Source: Alligator mississippiensis (Eukaryota; Chordata; Crocodylia; Alligatoridae). Taken from it: 64,000 bases of DNA. Made by a program: the position numbers and the translations under genes. The notes under the pieces are model-generated. The model was not told where the DNA came from and ran no database searches. It worked only from the letters and a program-made list of their open reading frames with translations. Location of the stretch: NCBI RefSeq assembly GCF_030867095.1, contig NC_081837.1:17912001-17976000 (forward strand), given 5' to 3'. Positions 24,246-35,492 of this stretch are shown here, piece after piece. Position 1 is the stretch's first letter. The number at the start of each line of letters is the position of its first letter.

Positions 24246-24530
24246 TCATAGATTTCACAGGTTTCTAGGGTCGGAAGGGACCTTGTAGATCATCAAGTCT
24301 GACCCCCTGCTCTAGGCAGGAAAGAGTGTGGGTGTTAAATAACTCCAGCTAGGTGCCTGTCTAATCTTTTCTTGAACACCTCCAAGGTAGGGGAAAGCAC
24401 CACCTCCCTTGCAAGCCCATTCCATATTTTGGCAACCCTCACCAGAAAGAATTTCTTCCTGATATCCAATCTAAATCTACTCTCCTTTAGTGTGCGGCCG
24501 TTATTCCTAGTAACCCCCAGGGTCCCAGTG
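24246..24530 (-). mobile_element. CR1 LINE 3' fragment
   Basis: Minus-strand 3' end (TTTCTAGGGTCGGAAGGGACC on +) through codons for the ORF2 terminus: [34 protein letters not shown] and HLAGVI. Truncated at about 24,530. Confidence 0.88.
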
Positions 24531-24639
24531 CCAGGTGGACGAGAGTAAGAAGTGAAAGAAGTATTGTATATGGATGATATCAATGTCACGGTAAGGGACA
24601 GATTGTGCCATACCACTTGTTCTTTAGAACAAGTCTGGA

Positions 24640-25010
24640 ACAGGCCTGGCCATGCCCCCGCGCCTGGCACTGCAGTAGCAAGAGGGGAGCACCTGGTGGA
24701 CCTCAGCTCAGGTCCATGCTGGTGGGACAGGGAGGAATTAAACCCCCTCCCTTGCCAGGTCACTCCAGGCTACTGCTAGGGCTGGCCAGGCCCCTCCCAC
24801 TGGAGCAGCAAGGGAGAAATGCTTGTCAAGTCCATGCTGGTGGGACAGGGGATGGAGAAGTGGAATAAAACTCTTCCCTGCTCCTTTCCAGGGCCAGCGT
24901 CTGGCCAGGCCCCCACCCCTGCCTGTCCCTGCTCTGGCTGGGGAGCAAAGGAGCAGGGCCAGCCCTGCTTGGCTGGAGCAGAGAGCACAATTCAGCCCAG
25001 AGAGCATGCT
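24640..25010. repeat. GC-rich imperfect direct repeat, ~120-bp period
   Basis: GTCCATGCTGGTGGGACAGG occurs at about 24,712 and 24,831, with related flanks (CCAGGCCCC, AGCAAGRGRG). Overlapping frames on both strands are composition artefacts. The origin is unknown. Confidence 0.5.
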
Positions 25011-25250
25011 GGGATGCTGGGGGATTCTGGTTTAACTTAAACCAGGAAGAGGTCTGGGACAGAAATTGCATAAACCTGTTTGAGCTCCATCAGTTAAGTC
25101 TGATACTGCATTCAACCAGGTTTATCTCAAACTGGTTTGGGCCATTTTGAAACTGGTTTATGTGCATTGCACTTATGTTCTGTTACAGGTTTAAACCAGT
25201 TTCTGATCCCTTAAACCGGTCTGTGTGTAACTTCTGTCCTTAGCCCTCAA
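25010..25250. mobile_element. Possible non-autonomous DNA element rich in AAACCAGTTT motifs
   Basis: Repeated short inverted motifs (GGTTTAACTTAAACC, AACCAGGTTT, AAACTGGTTT, TTAAACCGG) and an end ACTTCTGTCCTTAGCCCT. This internal structure is typical of subterminal transposase-binding repeats. The left terminus was not located. Confidence 0.3.
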
Positions 25251-26139
25251 CATTATTTCCAAATCACAGATGTATTTATTTTTTACCATGGTTGATATTT
25301 ACTCAGTAGTTGGACTGAATGTTGAAAGGAGCCTCGGTTACTTTTAAATATATGAGCCAGTAGTTACACTGTCTTCCAGTTCTTTGATAGATAGGAACAT
25401 GACAGCTTTGGGTAACCAGAGCCCTTGCTACCTAGAGCGTAATAATGACAATGGATCACATTTTCAGGGGAGCTGAAGGGAGATTATAAGCAAATACACT
25501 TTCATTCCACTTTGCTTTGAGCTCCGAAAGCTCTGAAGTCAGAACTTGTTTAGTGTATCTCACCGTCTAAGTCCATGAACAGAGACTGTATTCGTCCTAA
25601 GAGAAACTGTATTTTCCTGGGACAAAGTGCATGCATACGGCCATCCATTTCCCATGTCCCAAGGCAAAGCCCAAAAAACCTTATTCAGGACAAGAGGCAG
25701 TAACAGCTTCTTCTGGGGTATTGCAAAGTGTATCTCAACGCATCATCCTAGGGCAAGTCCCCAGTTGGTCCTCCAGGCACCACTTCTACCCCGATCCCAG
25801 GCCATCATCAACTAGGGGCAGCTGCTGTAGGCCTGGTGTTAGAACCCGACTGCCCAAAAGTAACAGGGCCCAGGCAGTTTTGCCCACCTATTAATTGCAC
25901 TGAATGGTGAATTTGCCAGCCATTTCATGTTCCCCAGCCACTTTAGGTTAACATCAGAGTCAGGTCCATCTGAACAACCATGGACCCATTCACCCACCAG
26001 GAAGATCTACTCATTGGGGGACCTGCCCAACCATCCAATCGTTCATCCGCTGAGTCAGGGTCCACTTTGGACACCCCTCTATTCATCCCCTGATCCTTCA
26101 ACAATGGCCCCACCATTATTGTCCAGCGCCATTTGCAAG
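25251..26139. other. Intergenic, upstream of MYB/SANT remnant
   Basis: No repeat recognised. An open frame from 25,927 runs into the MYB/SANT-like remnant at 26,140. Its first 71 codons are Pro/Ser-rich, without a known domain, and could be a true linker or chance. Confidence 0.4.
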
Positions 26140-26328
26140 GGCAACACCAACTGGGCCCAGGAGGAGGTAGTGGATCTCCTCGCTATTTGGGAAGGGACTG
26201 AGAGCCGGTATGTACTCCATTCAAGCCATCAAAACCTAGCAGCCTTTGATTGGGTCACTGCAGAAATGGCAGCCCGTGGACAGAACAATGGTTGGGCTCA
26301 TTGTTTCTGCAAGTGCCAGGTACTGAGG
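26140..26328 (+). pseudogene. MYB/SANT-like DNA-binding domain remnant
   Basis: The frame (part of 25,927-26,331) reads NWAQEEVVDLLAIWEG, then SSHQNLAAFDWVTAEMAARG and a CKCQVLR end. This follows the Myb_DNA-bind_4 pattern: Trp near the start, E..LL.IW, R/QN...F..v...M..RG, then QCR.K.K.LR. The family is a trihelix-type domain found in Harbinger transposon accessory proteins and in many reptile ZSCAN/MSANTD-like host genes. Key positions of the third helix are changed (QCRxKxK has become HCFCKCQ), and a stop follows VLR, so the domain is cut before its end. No transposase or zinc-finger part follows. It is most likely a dead copy of a multi-copy reptile family. Confidence 0.6.
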
Positions 26329-26331
26329 TAG

Positions 26332-27474
26332 TGATTCAAGAAAACATGCCATGCCAACTGTTTTTCTATTACATGCATGGTGATGTGTACCAGACCCACA
26401 GCCTCACAGGTATGGCATAATGCACGCCCAGACACACAGTGGACAGACTGTACATAATCCCCAAAAGTGACATGGAGTTTGATGCTGCCTTTGTCAAAAG
26501 CTTGTAGCCCTCCCAGATGGCCACAGTGACAACCCAGGAGATGTGCCATTTCAAGGACTCAAAGGCCTTCATGGACAACAGGCTCCAAGAAAGTTTCATT
26601 GCTTTATTTCCAGGATATATAGAGAAGAAGCAAGTGTCTTATGTGTGTTCAAGAGTCGCATTCTCAGAAGTATCCTGAAAGTGGTACAGACATACCCTGT
26701 GTGCTATTTGAAAATTACAGCCCCAAATTTCAACACCTACCAAATGGGCTTGCCCTTATGTTCCTTGAATACAAGGTGATGGTTGAAGTGGTATAAAAGA
26801 GAGAAGGCCAGAACGTGTATTTCTTAGCTTGTGGTCAATCTGGTATTCTCATTTCATGAATGAGAAGAGATGATGAGAAGCATGGCACTTTATACCCCTA
26901 GCAAAGTGGGTACTTTTTGTCTGTTATCTTGTTTGGGGAGAAAAAGCAGCCAATAGTGGCAAAAGTACAATTAAGAAACTTTTTAGAAAAGCTGGACTTG
27001 TACGAGTCCATGGGGCCTGAAACAATGTACCCGAGGGCAGTACCGTATCAAGGGAGAGGGTGAGTGGGGTGACTGCTCTGGGTGCTGAAGCGAAGGGGGG
27101 ATAACAAATACTGCCCAGCTGGGGCAAGGCATGGGGTGGAGCTGCGAATGGCTCATTTGGGGCAGCACAAGAAGTGGGGGGACAGCTCCTACCACTGTGT
27201 GCACTCCCAGACAAGTCCGGGGGGCGTGTGCCCCCTGGATCTGTGCACAGGGTGAGGGCGGGCTGCCTCTGTGGACTTGCCCCAGGTGCCAAATTTCTTT
27301 GCTACAGCACTGATCATGGGTGCTGAGGGAGTTGGCTGATGTGCCGAGCTGTGCAGAGAAACAGTGTTCCTTAGGTATTTGAACATGGCGGCGTCAACCC
27401 CAAACTTGTAGTTCTAGAAAGCACTCATCCCACAGGGGTTAGAGGCTGGAGAAGGAGACAGCCCTCCTGAGTTC
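26332..27474. other. Intergenic with CR1 scrap and GC-rich element
   Basis: 26,945-27,040 (+) resembles the CR1 block KLDLYESMGPETMYPRAV (consensus KSMGPDGMHPRVL). 27,040-27,290 is GC-rich with a GTACCGTATCAAGGG...GGGGTGACTGC start seen in a weaker form at 29,660, probably an old DNA element. No gene. Confidence 0.45.
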
Positions 27475-27700
27475 TCATAGGACCTCTGGATGTCATCTAC
27501 TCCAGCCCTCTGCTTGACTAGGTTCATTGTTTTCCACAGCAAATCTCTGTCTAGCCTTTTACTCAAAGTGCACAGGCAACACGCATCCTACAAAGGATGG
27601 CAAACCCCACCGTGGTCCTTTCCATTTGACCATAACTTGAAATTCCTTTCTGCTTCCTAATATAGGGATCTGTCTGATCCTGACCCTACAGCTAGCAACC
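27475..27700 (-). mobile_element. Old LINE (CR1/L3-like) 3' end
   Basis: ATAGGACCTCTGGATGTC...TACTCCAGCCC on + is a worn version of the CR1-group 3' end on -. Related old pieces recur throughout the OR block. Confidence 0.5.
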
Positions 27701-27924
27701 TTGAGATATTAGTCCGAGCAGGAGCTTCAGCACACTCAGTCAAAATCCAGAGCCAACACCCAAGTCTGCTAAATCTGGCAGAAAAAAAACCCCACCTGTA
27801 CCAAAAGGAAGAGAAATCAAAATCCTTCCTGATCCCATGCAGCAAACAGCAAAGACCAGAGGAATTGGAAATAACCAGAGAAGAACATGGAGGTAGCTAT
27901 TCCTAGATCATCCCTGACCAACGC

Positions 27925-28290
27925 TTATCCATCCCCTTGAACACCTCCAATGATGGAGATTGCACAGCTTCCCTAAGCAGTCTAGTCGGCTGCCTCATTG
28001 GTCCATCAGTGAAGGAGTTCCTCAGATACCCAATCTAAACTTACTTCACTGGTATTTTGGATTCTCTCTCTTTTCCCCTTCTCTACTCCCCTCTGTCCTG
28101 CTTCCCTTCAGCCCTTGCCCCCATGCCTTCAGTTGTCCCATAGTAACATGTCTGTGGACATCATCCCACCTTTCCCCCAAGCTGTGGTCATTACGTGTCA
28201 CCCTTATCTGCCCATCTACCACATTGTTCCCTCTCTTTCCACATGCATCCACCTGGGCTTGATGTGCTCTCCTCCATTGCAGTACTTAGT
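27925..28290 (-). mobile_element. Old LINE fragment, copy 1 of 3
   Basis: GAACACCTCCAATGATGGAG through CAGTGAAGGAGTTCCTC is the minus-strand C-terminal end of an old CR1/L2-group LINE. The same piece recurs at 30,450-30,815 and 36,825-37,190. The last belongs to duplication unit 2. The copy at 30,450 is an extra one within unit 1. Confidence 0.6.
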
Positions 28291-28419
28291 GTTTATCTTT
28301 ACATCTCTGTTTGCTCTTTATTCCTGTCTCACTTCCTGGGGAAGTCTTGGTTAGAGTCAAAACCCGATAACAAACCAGGGGATGGCCCCATGTACAAGAC
28401 AAATGTGATAAATTGCAGA

Positions 28420-28960
28420 CTAATAGAAAATTAGGGCTGGAAGCAGCATCTGGAGGTCTAGCCCCTTGTACAAGGCATGATTATCCCTATCCAAACTACC
28501 CCATACAAAAACTTTTTCTAACCTGTTTCTAAAAGTATGCAGTCACCCTGTGACACCACTACAACACATATTATCCACAGATACTAAAACCACCATAATC
28601 TGCCACAGGTAAAACTGGGAGATGAAGACTGTCAGCATCTGGTTGCTGCAAGGGTTTTAAAACACATTTAGGAGATGCGAATAAGGCAGCCATGCACCCC
28701 TATTCCAGAGGAAGGACCCCCACCCCTTATTGCTGCTCCAAATCTCTTCCAATCTGACTATGTGGTAAAATTTCCTTCCTTCTCCCAAATTTGGTGATTG
28801 GCATGACCCTGGGTGGATAGGGAAAACCCTTTATCCTTGACTGCAGTCAACACCCAGTGCTTCTGAGGAAAGGAGCGTCGGAGGAAAGGCGTACCCTGAC
28901 ACATGTGTAGCAACCGGAGTGGGGGGAATCCTCCCCAGCCCCTTGTTGCAACTATCAATG
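28420..28960 (-). mobile_element. Old LINE (CR1/L3-like) 3' end
   Basis: AATAGAAAATTAGGGCTGGA on + is a 3' terminus on -, followed by CTATCCAAACTACC and ACACCCAGTGCTTCTGAGG blocks. The same arrangement occurs at 37,655-38,110 (unit 2) and, independently, at 57,780-58,330. Confidence 0.5.
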
Positions 28961-29559
28961 TCCAGAAACATTGGCCCACTGATAGACACAGCCTGAGTTA
29001 GAAGCCAGAGTGAGATCCTCTGACGTGTGGTCAGCAGTAGATCAAATGAATCATGACGGTACCTTCTGGCTTCACAATCTGTGAATCCAGGGGTGTTTGC
29101 CCATGGCCTCTGCTTCTGAGCTGTGCAAGGCTCTAGGGACCGAGTCCCACAAGTCCTTATAAAAGATGCATAGACAAATCACTGCTCTGCAGCTTCAGTC
29201 CTTTTATTCCAGTAAAGCTGCAAGTCAGCTACACACAGAGCTCTTCCTCAAGGAGAAATGGTTTTGATCTCCTCCTCTCAGTTCTTTCACAGGGTGAGGG
29301 GTGGACAACTCGGTGAAGCCTGTACATCTGGCATCTAGATAGTGCAGTGATGGGGGAACGAGAGACTGGATATAGTAGGATGGTTAGTAACCAAGCCGTC
29401 CTAGCATTCAAGGACCTAATGTAGGAAACTGAGGACAAAACCATTAAGACGAGCACAGTAAGTAATATATTCAAATCAATATTGTTTGAGTGTTAAGCCA
29501 GAGGAACATCTGGAACAGAATTATGAATTATTGTTAAAAATTCTTTAGGAGCTTTATTC

Positions 29560-30449
29560 TCCATTTAATAAAATTTCTACAGTTGGTCAGAAAAGTTAAA
29601 CGTATATGTACACGTATGAAAAATGGAGTATTTCTGTCCTGAAACTATTACCTTTACTACAGTACTATAACTGAGGGGGGCAACCAGGGCAGCAGACCCA
29701 GGCACTGCCTTTGTGGAGGGGGGGGAAAATAGCCATGACCACAGGTCAGCACCGTGGCAGGAAGAGCTGCCCTGTGCATCACAACTTCCCTGGGCTTGGA
29801 GCTGCCCTGCTATCATATCTTCCTTTTCTGAATAACCCCTGAAGTATTAGGAGTAATACAGCTTCTTGGCTACTGTGAATGTTTAACCTAAACAAATGAA
29901 AACTAGGTCAATATTTCTGAAGTAGATGGGTTACAAAATGTAGAGCAGAACTGAAGGAACTTGATAGCTCATGCTTGTATATATTTCTGAGATTTGCGGC
30001 CAGTTGACAAGCAAATGACAAAGCTAAGTGTGCAATCTTTGCAGAGCACTTCAATCAAGACTGCTGAAGCGTGGTAATTACCATGCTCCAGCAGACTCCA
30101 GCATCACATGTATCCGTGTCCTGGTGCTGAAAAACATCGGAAGGGTGCCCATTCGATGAGCTTCAGTTCAAAGTCTCCTGGCGCCATTTTTCATCATGGG
30201 GATGCTGATACATGTGCTGCTCCAGGCGCTTTTGATTAGAGCAGCCTTTGGAGATGTGCAAATTAGAGTGCCCCCCACCCCCCTCTGTAGAAGCACATGT
30301 ATAAATGCCCTATAATACTTGCTGTGTCTATGCTATATGTCCCTGGTAAAATGGAAATACAATGGCATGGCCTTTTTGCCTTCATAACTTCATGCTCAGC
30401 TACTTGTGGGTCAGACTCGGGCACTGACATTCATGAAATGATAGGATTT
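29560..30449. other. Unit-1-specific stretch, partly a DNA element
   Basis: This part has no counterpart in duplication unit 2. 30,050-30,314 looks like a non-autonomous DNA element: the right end CACATGTATAAATGCCCT resembles the TIR of the element at 19,394, with a foldback body (ATGTGATGC/GCATCACAT-type pieces). No gene. Confidence 0.4.
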
Positions 30450-30815
30450 GAACATCTCCAATGATGGAGATTTCAAAACAGCTCTAATCAATCTAGTCCA
30501 CTGCCCCATTGGTCCATCAGTGAAGACGTTCTCCTGATACCCAATCTGAACCTACTTCACTGGTGTTTTTGATTTTCTCTCTTCTCCCCTTCTGTACTCC
30601 CCTTTGTCCTGCTTCCCTCCAGCCCTTGCCCCCATTCCTTCAGATCTCCAATGTTAGCATGTATGTGGACATCATCCCACTTTTCCCCCAAGCTAAGATC
30701 AGTATGTGTCAGCCTCACCTGCTCGTCTACCACTTGCTACCATGTCATTGGTCCCTCTCTTTCTACCCATGCCTCCACCTGGGCTTGTGTGCTCTCCTCC
30801 ACTGCAGTACTTAGG
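30450..30815 (-). mobile_element. Old LINE fragment, copy 2 of 3
   Basis: Same piece as 27,925-28,290. Its presence only about 2.5 kb from the first copy in the same unit indicates an additional local duplication or unequal exchange. Confidence 0.6.
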
Positions 30816-31140
30816 ATGAAAGAGCAGACAATCCACTGAACTTCTCCATTTTCACAGACATGGGAAATGCATAAGGTTTAATAAGGGGGCATAACAAGGT
30901 CTCTGCAAAAGCACTAGGACAATACTTCTCCTGCCCACTTTTTGGATGCAATGTGATGATATTCTGAAGTGAGAAAAAAAAATCATGAAAAATGTAGTCA
31001 CTTTAGAAACCCTTATCTTTCATCAGAAAACTGCCTTTCAATTGAAAATAAGGAGGCCCTCTAAAAATGAAGTTATGCACAATTGCAGACAGAAATAGTG
31101 GGGTTTTTCTCTTGCATGCTCTTCTCCTGATACAGTCATT

Positions 31141-31156
31141 CCCTTTCCCCCCACAG
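31141..31156 (+). promoter_or_regulatory. Splice acceptor of OR14-like gene 1
   Basis: A pyrimidine tract (CCCTTTCCCCCCACAG) ends in AG at 31,155-31,156, 21 nt before the ATG. The same signal is kept in gene 2 (AG 40,010-40,011). OR genes usually have one coding exon spliced to upstream non-coding exons. Confidence 0.65.
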
Positions 31157-31177
31157 GCATCCCAAAAGACACTGTGG

Positions 31178-32140
31178 ATGATGACGTCCAGTTGCACCGC
31201 AGTGACTGAGTTCCTGCTCCTGGGGTTCTCCGATGCCCTGGGATTGCACATCTTGCACTTGGCCACTTTTCTTATAATATACCTGGCAGCCCTGATTGAC
31301 AATCTCCTTGTTATCACACTCATAGCTATTGACAGCCACCTCCGCACCCCGATGTACTTCTTCCTCCTCAATCTGTCCATCCTCTATATCGGATCCATCT
31401 CTGTCATTGTCCCCAAATCCATGGCCAATTCCATAATGAACACCAGGCTGATTTCCTATTCTGGATGTGTCACCCAAGTTTTTTTAGTCCACTTTTTCAT
31501 TACAGCAGACCTCTTCATCCTCACCATCATGGCTTATGACCGATACATCACCATCTGTAAACCACTGCACTATGTGACAGTGATGAACAGGAGAGCTTGT
31601 CTGCAAATGGCAGCCATGGCCTGGAGCGCTGCTCTTCTGTACTCTGCCCTGCACATGGGGAACATCTTTAGGTTGCCCTTCTGCCACTCCAATATCATCA
31701 ACCAGTTCTTCTGTGAAGTTCCCCAGCTCCTTAGGATCTCTGGCTCGGAGGTGTTTACTAGTGAAATTCAGATTATTATTTTTAGTGCATGTTTAAGTGC
31801 TGGTTGCATTGTGTTTCTATTTGTGTCTTATATTCAGATATTCACTACTGTACTGAGAATCCCCTCTGAGCAGGGTCGGCACAAAGCAGTTTCCACCTGT
31901 CTTCCCCACCTCTTTGTTGTCTCATTGCTGGGAAGCACTGGGATGATTGCATATATGAAGCCCACATCTGGGTCCCCATCAGCCCTGGACCTCGTGGTGT
32001 CTGTTTTCTATTCTATGATCCCACCAGTGATGAATCCGGTCATCTACAGAATGAGAAACAAGGACATCAAAGCAGCACTGTGCAAACTGGGGAGATGGAG
32101 GTGGTTTATTCCTAAGAAAATGTCAGTTATTCTCCAGTGA
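31178..32140 (+). CDS. Olfactory receptor, family-14-like, copy 1
   Basis: Odorant GPCR of 320 codons, single coding exon. ATG 31,178 is chosen over the in-frame ATG 31,067 because the latter lies upstream of a splice acceptor and OR proteins start close to the conserved TEFLLLGFSD. Motifs: HLRTPMYFFLLNLSI (TM2), MAYDRYITICKPLHY (TM3/ICL2), NQFFCEVPQLLRI (ECL2 cysteine), SYIQIFTTVLRI, HKAVSTCLPHL (TM6), PPVMNPVIYRMRNKDIKAAL (TM7/helix 8). The C-terminus is about 13 residues longer than copy 2. Unusual positions compared with copy 2 and the family: no N-terminal sequon (SSCT for NCT), DN for the near-invariant GN of TM1, ILYIGS for ILDI, IYRMRN for IYSMRN. It is open throughout but may be under relaxed selection. 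The OR14 label rests on GFSDA, VPKSMANS and LRIPSEQGRHKAVSTC. Confidence 0.85.
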   Translation: MMTSSCTAVTEFLLLGFSDALGLHILHLATFLIIYLAALIDNLLVITLIAIDSHLRTPMYFFLLNLSILYIGSISVIVPKSMANSIMNTRLISYSGCVTQVFLVHFFITADLFILTIMAYDRYITICKPLHYVTVMNRRACLQMAAMAWSAALLYSALHMGNIFRLPFCHSNIINQFFCEVPQLLRISGSEVFTSEIQIIIFSACLSAGCIVFLFVSYIQIFTTVLRIPSEQGRHKAVSTCLPHLFVVSLLGSTGMIAYMKPTSGSPSALDLVVSVFYSMIPPVMNPVIYRMRNKDIKAALCKLGRWRWFIPKKMSVILQ

Positions 32141-32959
32141 CTGTGGTTTTACAGACCATTTTTATCGAAACAGAGTTATTAATACAAATTAACTCCACCA
32201 ATGTCAGTAGTGGAGCTTTAATAGAAACAATCAACTGCGTTATTAATACAGATTAATTGAACCAATGTCAGTTGTGCTTCTGTAGGTTTACACCATTTAA
32301 AATAATTTATCTAATTTTAAGCTTGTCTCCCTGAACTAGTTGGTCTCTAAGATATCACTCTGTCCTAGCTAATCTTCTTGTCTGTGTTAAATTTTATCTA
32401 TGATGCTGAGACTGTCATTTGTTACAGAGGTATTGCAACACCTTGTACATACCTTCAATGTTTGTAAGATTCCCTCGTGGAGAAGATCACTGGATCGTTC
32501 TCTTTTCTGGATTAAAAAGTTTTCTTGAGGTTTGACTATTTGGGATCTGGAAGGACGGTATGAGAAGGTTTCAAAGGGAGTGATAATGGTTTTTAGATAG
32601 TAGGTGTCAGTCATTACTCAGAGGCTGGTTCTTTCAGTTATGTTTTCCTTGTATGGGTTTTGCAAGAGTGCTAATGGTTTTATTACCCACAAGACTGAAG
32701 AGATGGAAATGATTTCCTGTAGTTGTGTACACACTAGAGCTCCTGTGCACGTCATGACTGCAGTGATGCTGGATTTTGGCTGTCCTTGTATTCCATTATA
32801 GGGAACCTGTAGATAAGTAAACCTGGGGATTTAGGCAGCTGATTTAAGTATATCAAGCCCAAATGATGTTCGCGCTGTTAGTTCCTAAATTCTTTCAGGA
32901 CCAGTAGCATCTACTTTCACCTTCCCAACAAACAGCCTATGCCAAGAACTTCAATAATG

Positions 32960-34711
32960 CAAATCGAAGATTGAGCAATTGGTGATGGACAGGGGGGACA
33001 AGGCTGAACTCCTCAACGAGTTCTTTGCCTCAGTGTTCCTAAGCGAGGGGCACGACAAGTCTCTCACAGAGGTTGTAGAGAGGCAGCAGCAAGGTGCCAG
33101 ACTAACATGCGTAGACCCTGAGATGGTGCACAGTCACTTGGAAGAACTGGATACCTTTAAGTCGGCAGGCCCAGATGAGCTCCATCCGAGGGTGCTGAAG
33201 GCACTGGCCGACATCATTGCAGAGCCACTGGTGGGAATATTTGAACGCTTGTGGTGCACGGGCCAAGTCCCAGAGTACTGAAAAAGGGCCATGTGGTCTC
33301 CATTTTCAAGAAGGGGAGGAAGGAGGACCTGGGCAACTACAGGCCAGTCAGTCTCACCTCCATCCTTCGCAAAGTCTTCGAAAAAATTATCAAGGCTCAC
33401 ATTTGCAAGAGGCCGGCAGGACAAATTATGCCGAGGGGAAACCAGCATGGGTTCGTGGCAGGCAGATTGTGCCTGACCAATTTAGTCTCTTTTTATGACC
33501 AGGTTACGAAACGCCTGGACACAGGAGGAGGGGTTGATGTCGTATACTTAGACTTCAGGAAGGCCTTCGATATGGTATCCCACCCCATACTGGTGAACAA
33601 GTTAAGAGGCTGTGACTTGGATGACTACACAGTCCAGTGGGTGGCGAGTTGGCTGGAGGGTCGCACCCAGAGAGTCGTGGTGGATGGGTCGGTTTTGACC
33701 TGGAAGGGTGTGGGCGGTGGGGTCCCGCCGGGCTCGGTCCTTGGACCAATACTATTTAATGTCTTCATCAGTGACTTGGATGAGGGAGTGAAATGTACTC
33801 TGTCCAAGTCTGTGGATGACACAAAGCTATGGGGAGAAGTGGACACGCCGGAGGGCAGGGAACAGCTGTAAGCAGACCTGGACAGGTTGGACAAGTGGGC
33901 AGAAAACAACAGAATGCAGTTCAACAAGGAGAAATGCGAAGTTCTGCACCTAGGGAGGAAAAATGTCCAGCACACCTACAGCCTAAGGAATGACCTGCTG
34001 GGTGGCACGGAAGTGGATAGGGATCTTGGAGTCCTAGTGGACTCCAAGATGAACATGAGTCGGCAGTGTGACGAAGCCATCAAAAAAGCTAATGGCACTT
34101 TATCGTGCATCAGCAGATGCATGACGAATAGGTCCAAGGAGGTGATACTTCCCCTCTATCGGGCGCTGGTCAGACCGCAGTTGGAGTACTGTGTGCAATT
34201 CTGGGCACCGCACTTCAAGAGGGATGCGGATAACCTGGAGAGGGTCCAGAGAAGGGCCACTCGTATTATTAAGGGCTTGCAGGCCAAGCCCTATGAGGAG
34301 AGACTAGAGAACCTGGACCTTTTCAGCCTCCGCAAGAGAAGGTTGAGAGGCGACCTTGTGGCTGCCTATAAGTTCATCATGGGGGCACAGAAGGGAATTG
34401 GTGAGGTTTTATTCACCAAGGTGCCTCCGGGGGTTACAAGAAATAATGGCCACAAGCTAGCAGAGAGCAGATTTAGACTGGACATTAGGAAGAACTTCTT
34501 CACAGTTCGAGTGGCCAAGGTCTGGAACGGGCTCCCAAGGGAGGTGGTGCTCTCCCCTATCCTGGGGGTCTTCAAGAGGAGGTTAGATAGGCATCTAGCT
34601 GGGGTCATCTAGACCCAGCACTCTTTCCTGCCTATGCAGGGGGTCGGACTTGATGATCTATGGAGGTCCCTTCCGATCCTAACATCTATGAATCTGTGAA
34701 TCTATGGAATA
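32960..34711 (+). mobile_element. CR1 LINE, 5'-truncated, young subfamily
   Basis: Starts in ORF2 at QLVMDRGDKAELLNEFFASVF and runs to the 3' tail ATCTATGAATCTGTGAATC at 34,711. Blocks in order: [83 protein letters not shown] and the HLAGVI end. Only a few lesions interrupt the frame: TGG to TGA at the WKRA block near 33,278 with a nearby shift, and a stop in EQLxADLD near 33,870. It shares the KSVDD signature with the copy at 4003. It is absent from duplication unit 2, so it inserted after the duplication. Confidence 0.93.
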
Positions 34712-35492
34712 GTGTGGCTTTCTTTAGAATGGATGTGAAAGGAAATTCAGGAGAGACCCCAATCTGTTAATGTACAACTGTATTGAAGTTGGGACTTGTA
34801 TTCCTTGGGAGATCCGGTCAAGGTATGAAATGTGTTTTTCTTTCAAATCAGAAAGAATAATCCACATTTCCCAGAATGCCCCAGAGGACAGCATCCTCCA
34901 AAAGGAAAGAAAAGAAGAAAAATATCAGCTCCAGTTAACTACTTCTGAGAGTTTACGTAACTGTCCAGAATTGACACCCAAAAGCGAATTTTTAAAGGTA
35001 TGAATTAGTTAGTTTGACTCATACTGACTCCTACTGTTGGGAAATTTAAAGCTAGTTCAGGCAACTTGCTTTTCATACAAGAAACAGAAGCAAGGAGAAA
35101 TCTGCATCGAGCTGAAAGACAGAAAGGTGGCACAATCTTCTTCCTCGGAGGGTCTTAAGACTGGGCTAGACCAAGCCATGGTTGGCATGACCCAACTGGA
35201 GACAGTCTGTCTTTGACTGCAGGTATAGGGATTTGGCTGACCCAGAGTGGTGGGGCAAGACTCCCTAGCTCATGATCTTGAGGCTTTAGCTTGAGCAGGA
35301 GCTTCGGCATATTATTCAAAATCCCCAACCTTAATTTCAGCCAACACCCGATGCTGGACTAGAAGACACCCTGAAGTCCCATCCATCCCTAATTATCTAT
35401 GCTTCTATCATTATATGAGAAGAGTGGTGTTGGAAAACTCTGAGGGATTTTTTCCTTGTAGCTAATGCTGCTCTAAACCAATGACTAATCTT
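34712..35492. other. Duplicated non-coding block with exon-like segment
   Basis: 34,855-35,400 is shared with 41,390-41,940 in unit 2. It includes a segment ending AAAG|GTATGAATTAG (about 34,998 and 41,522), which resembles a splice donor, and old LINE-type sequence. No coding potential. A 5' non-coding exon for the next receptor is possible but unproven. Confidence 0.35.

Noticed and set aside
31067-31177. Upstream in-frame ATG of OR copy 1 (would add 37 residues)
   Set aside because: It lies before the conserved splice acceptor at 31,156, and copy 2 has no matching extension in frame.
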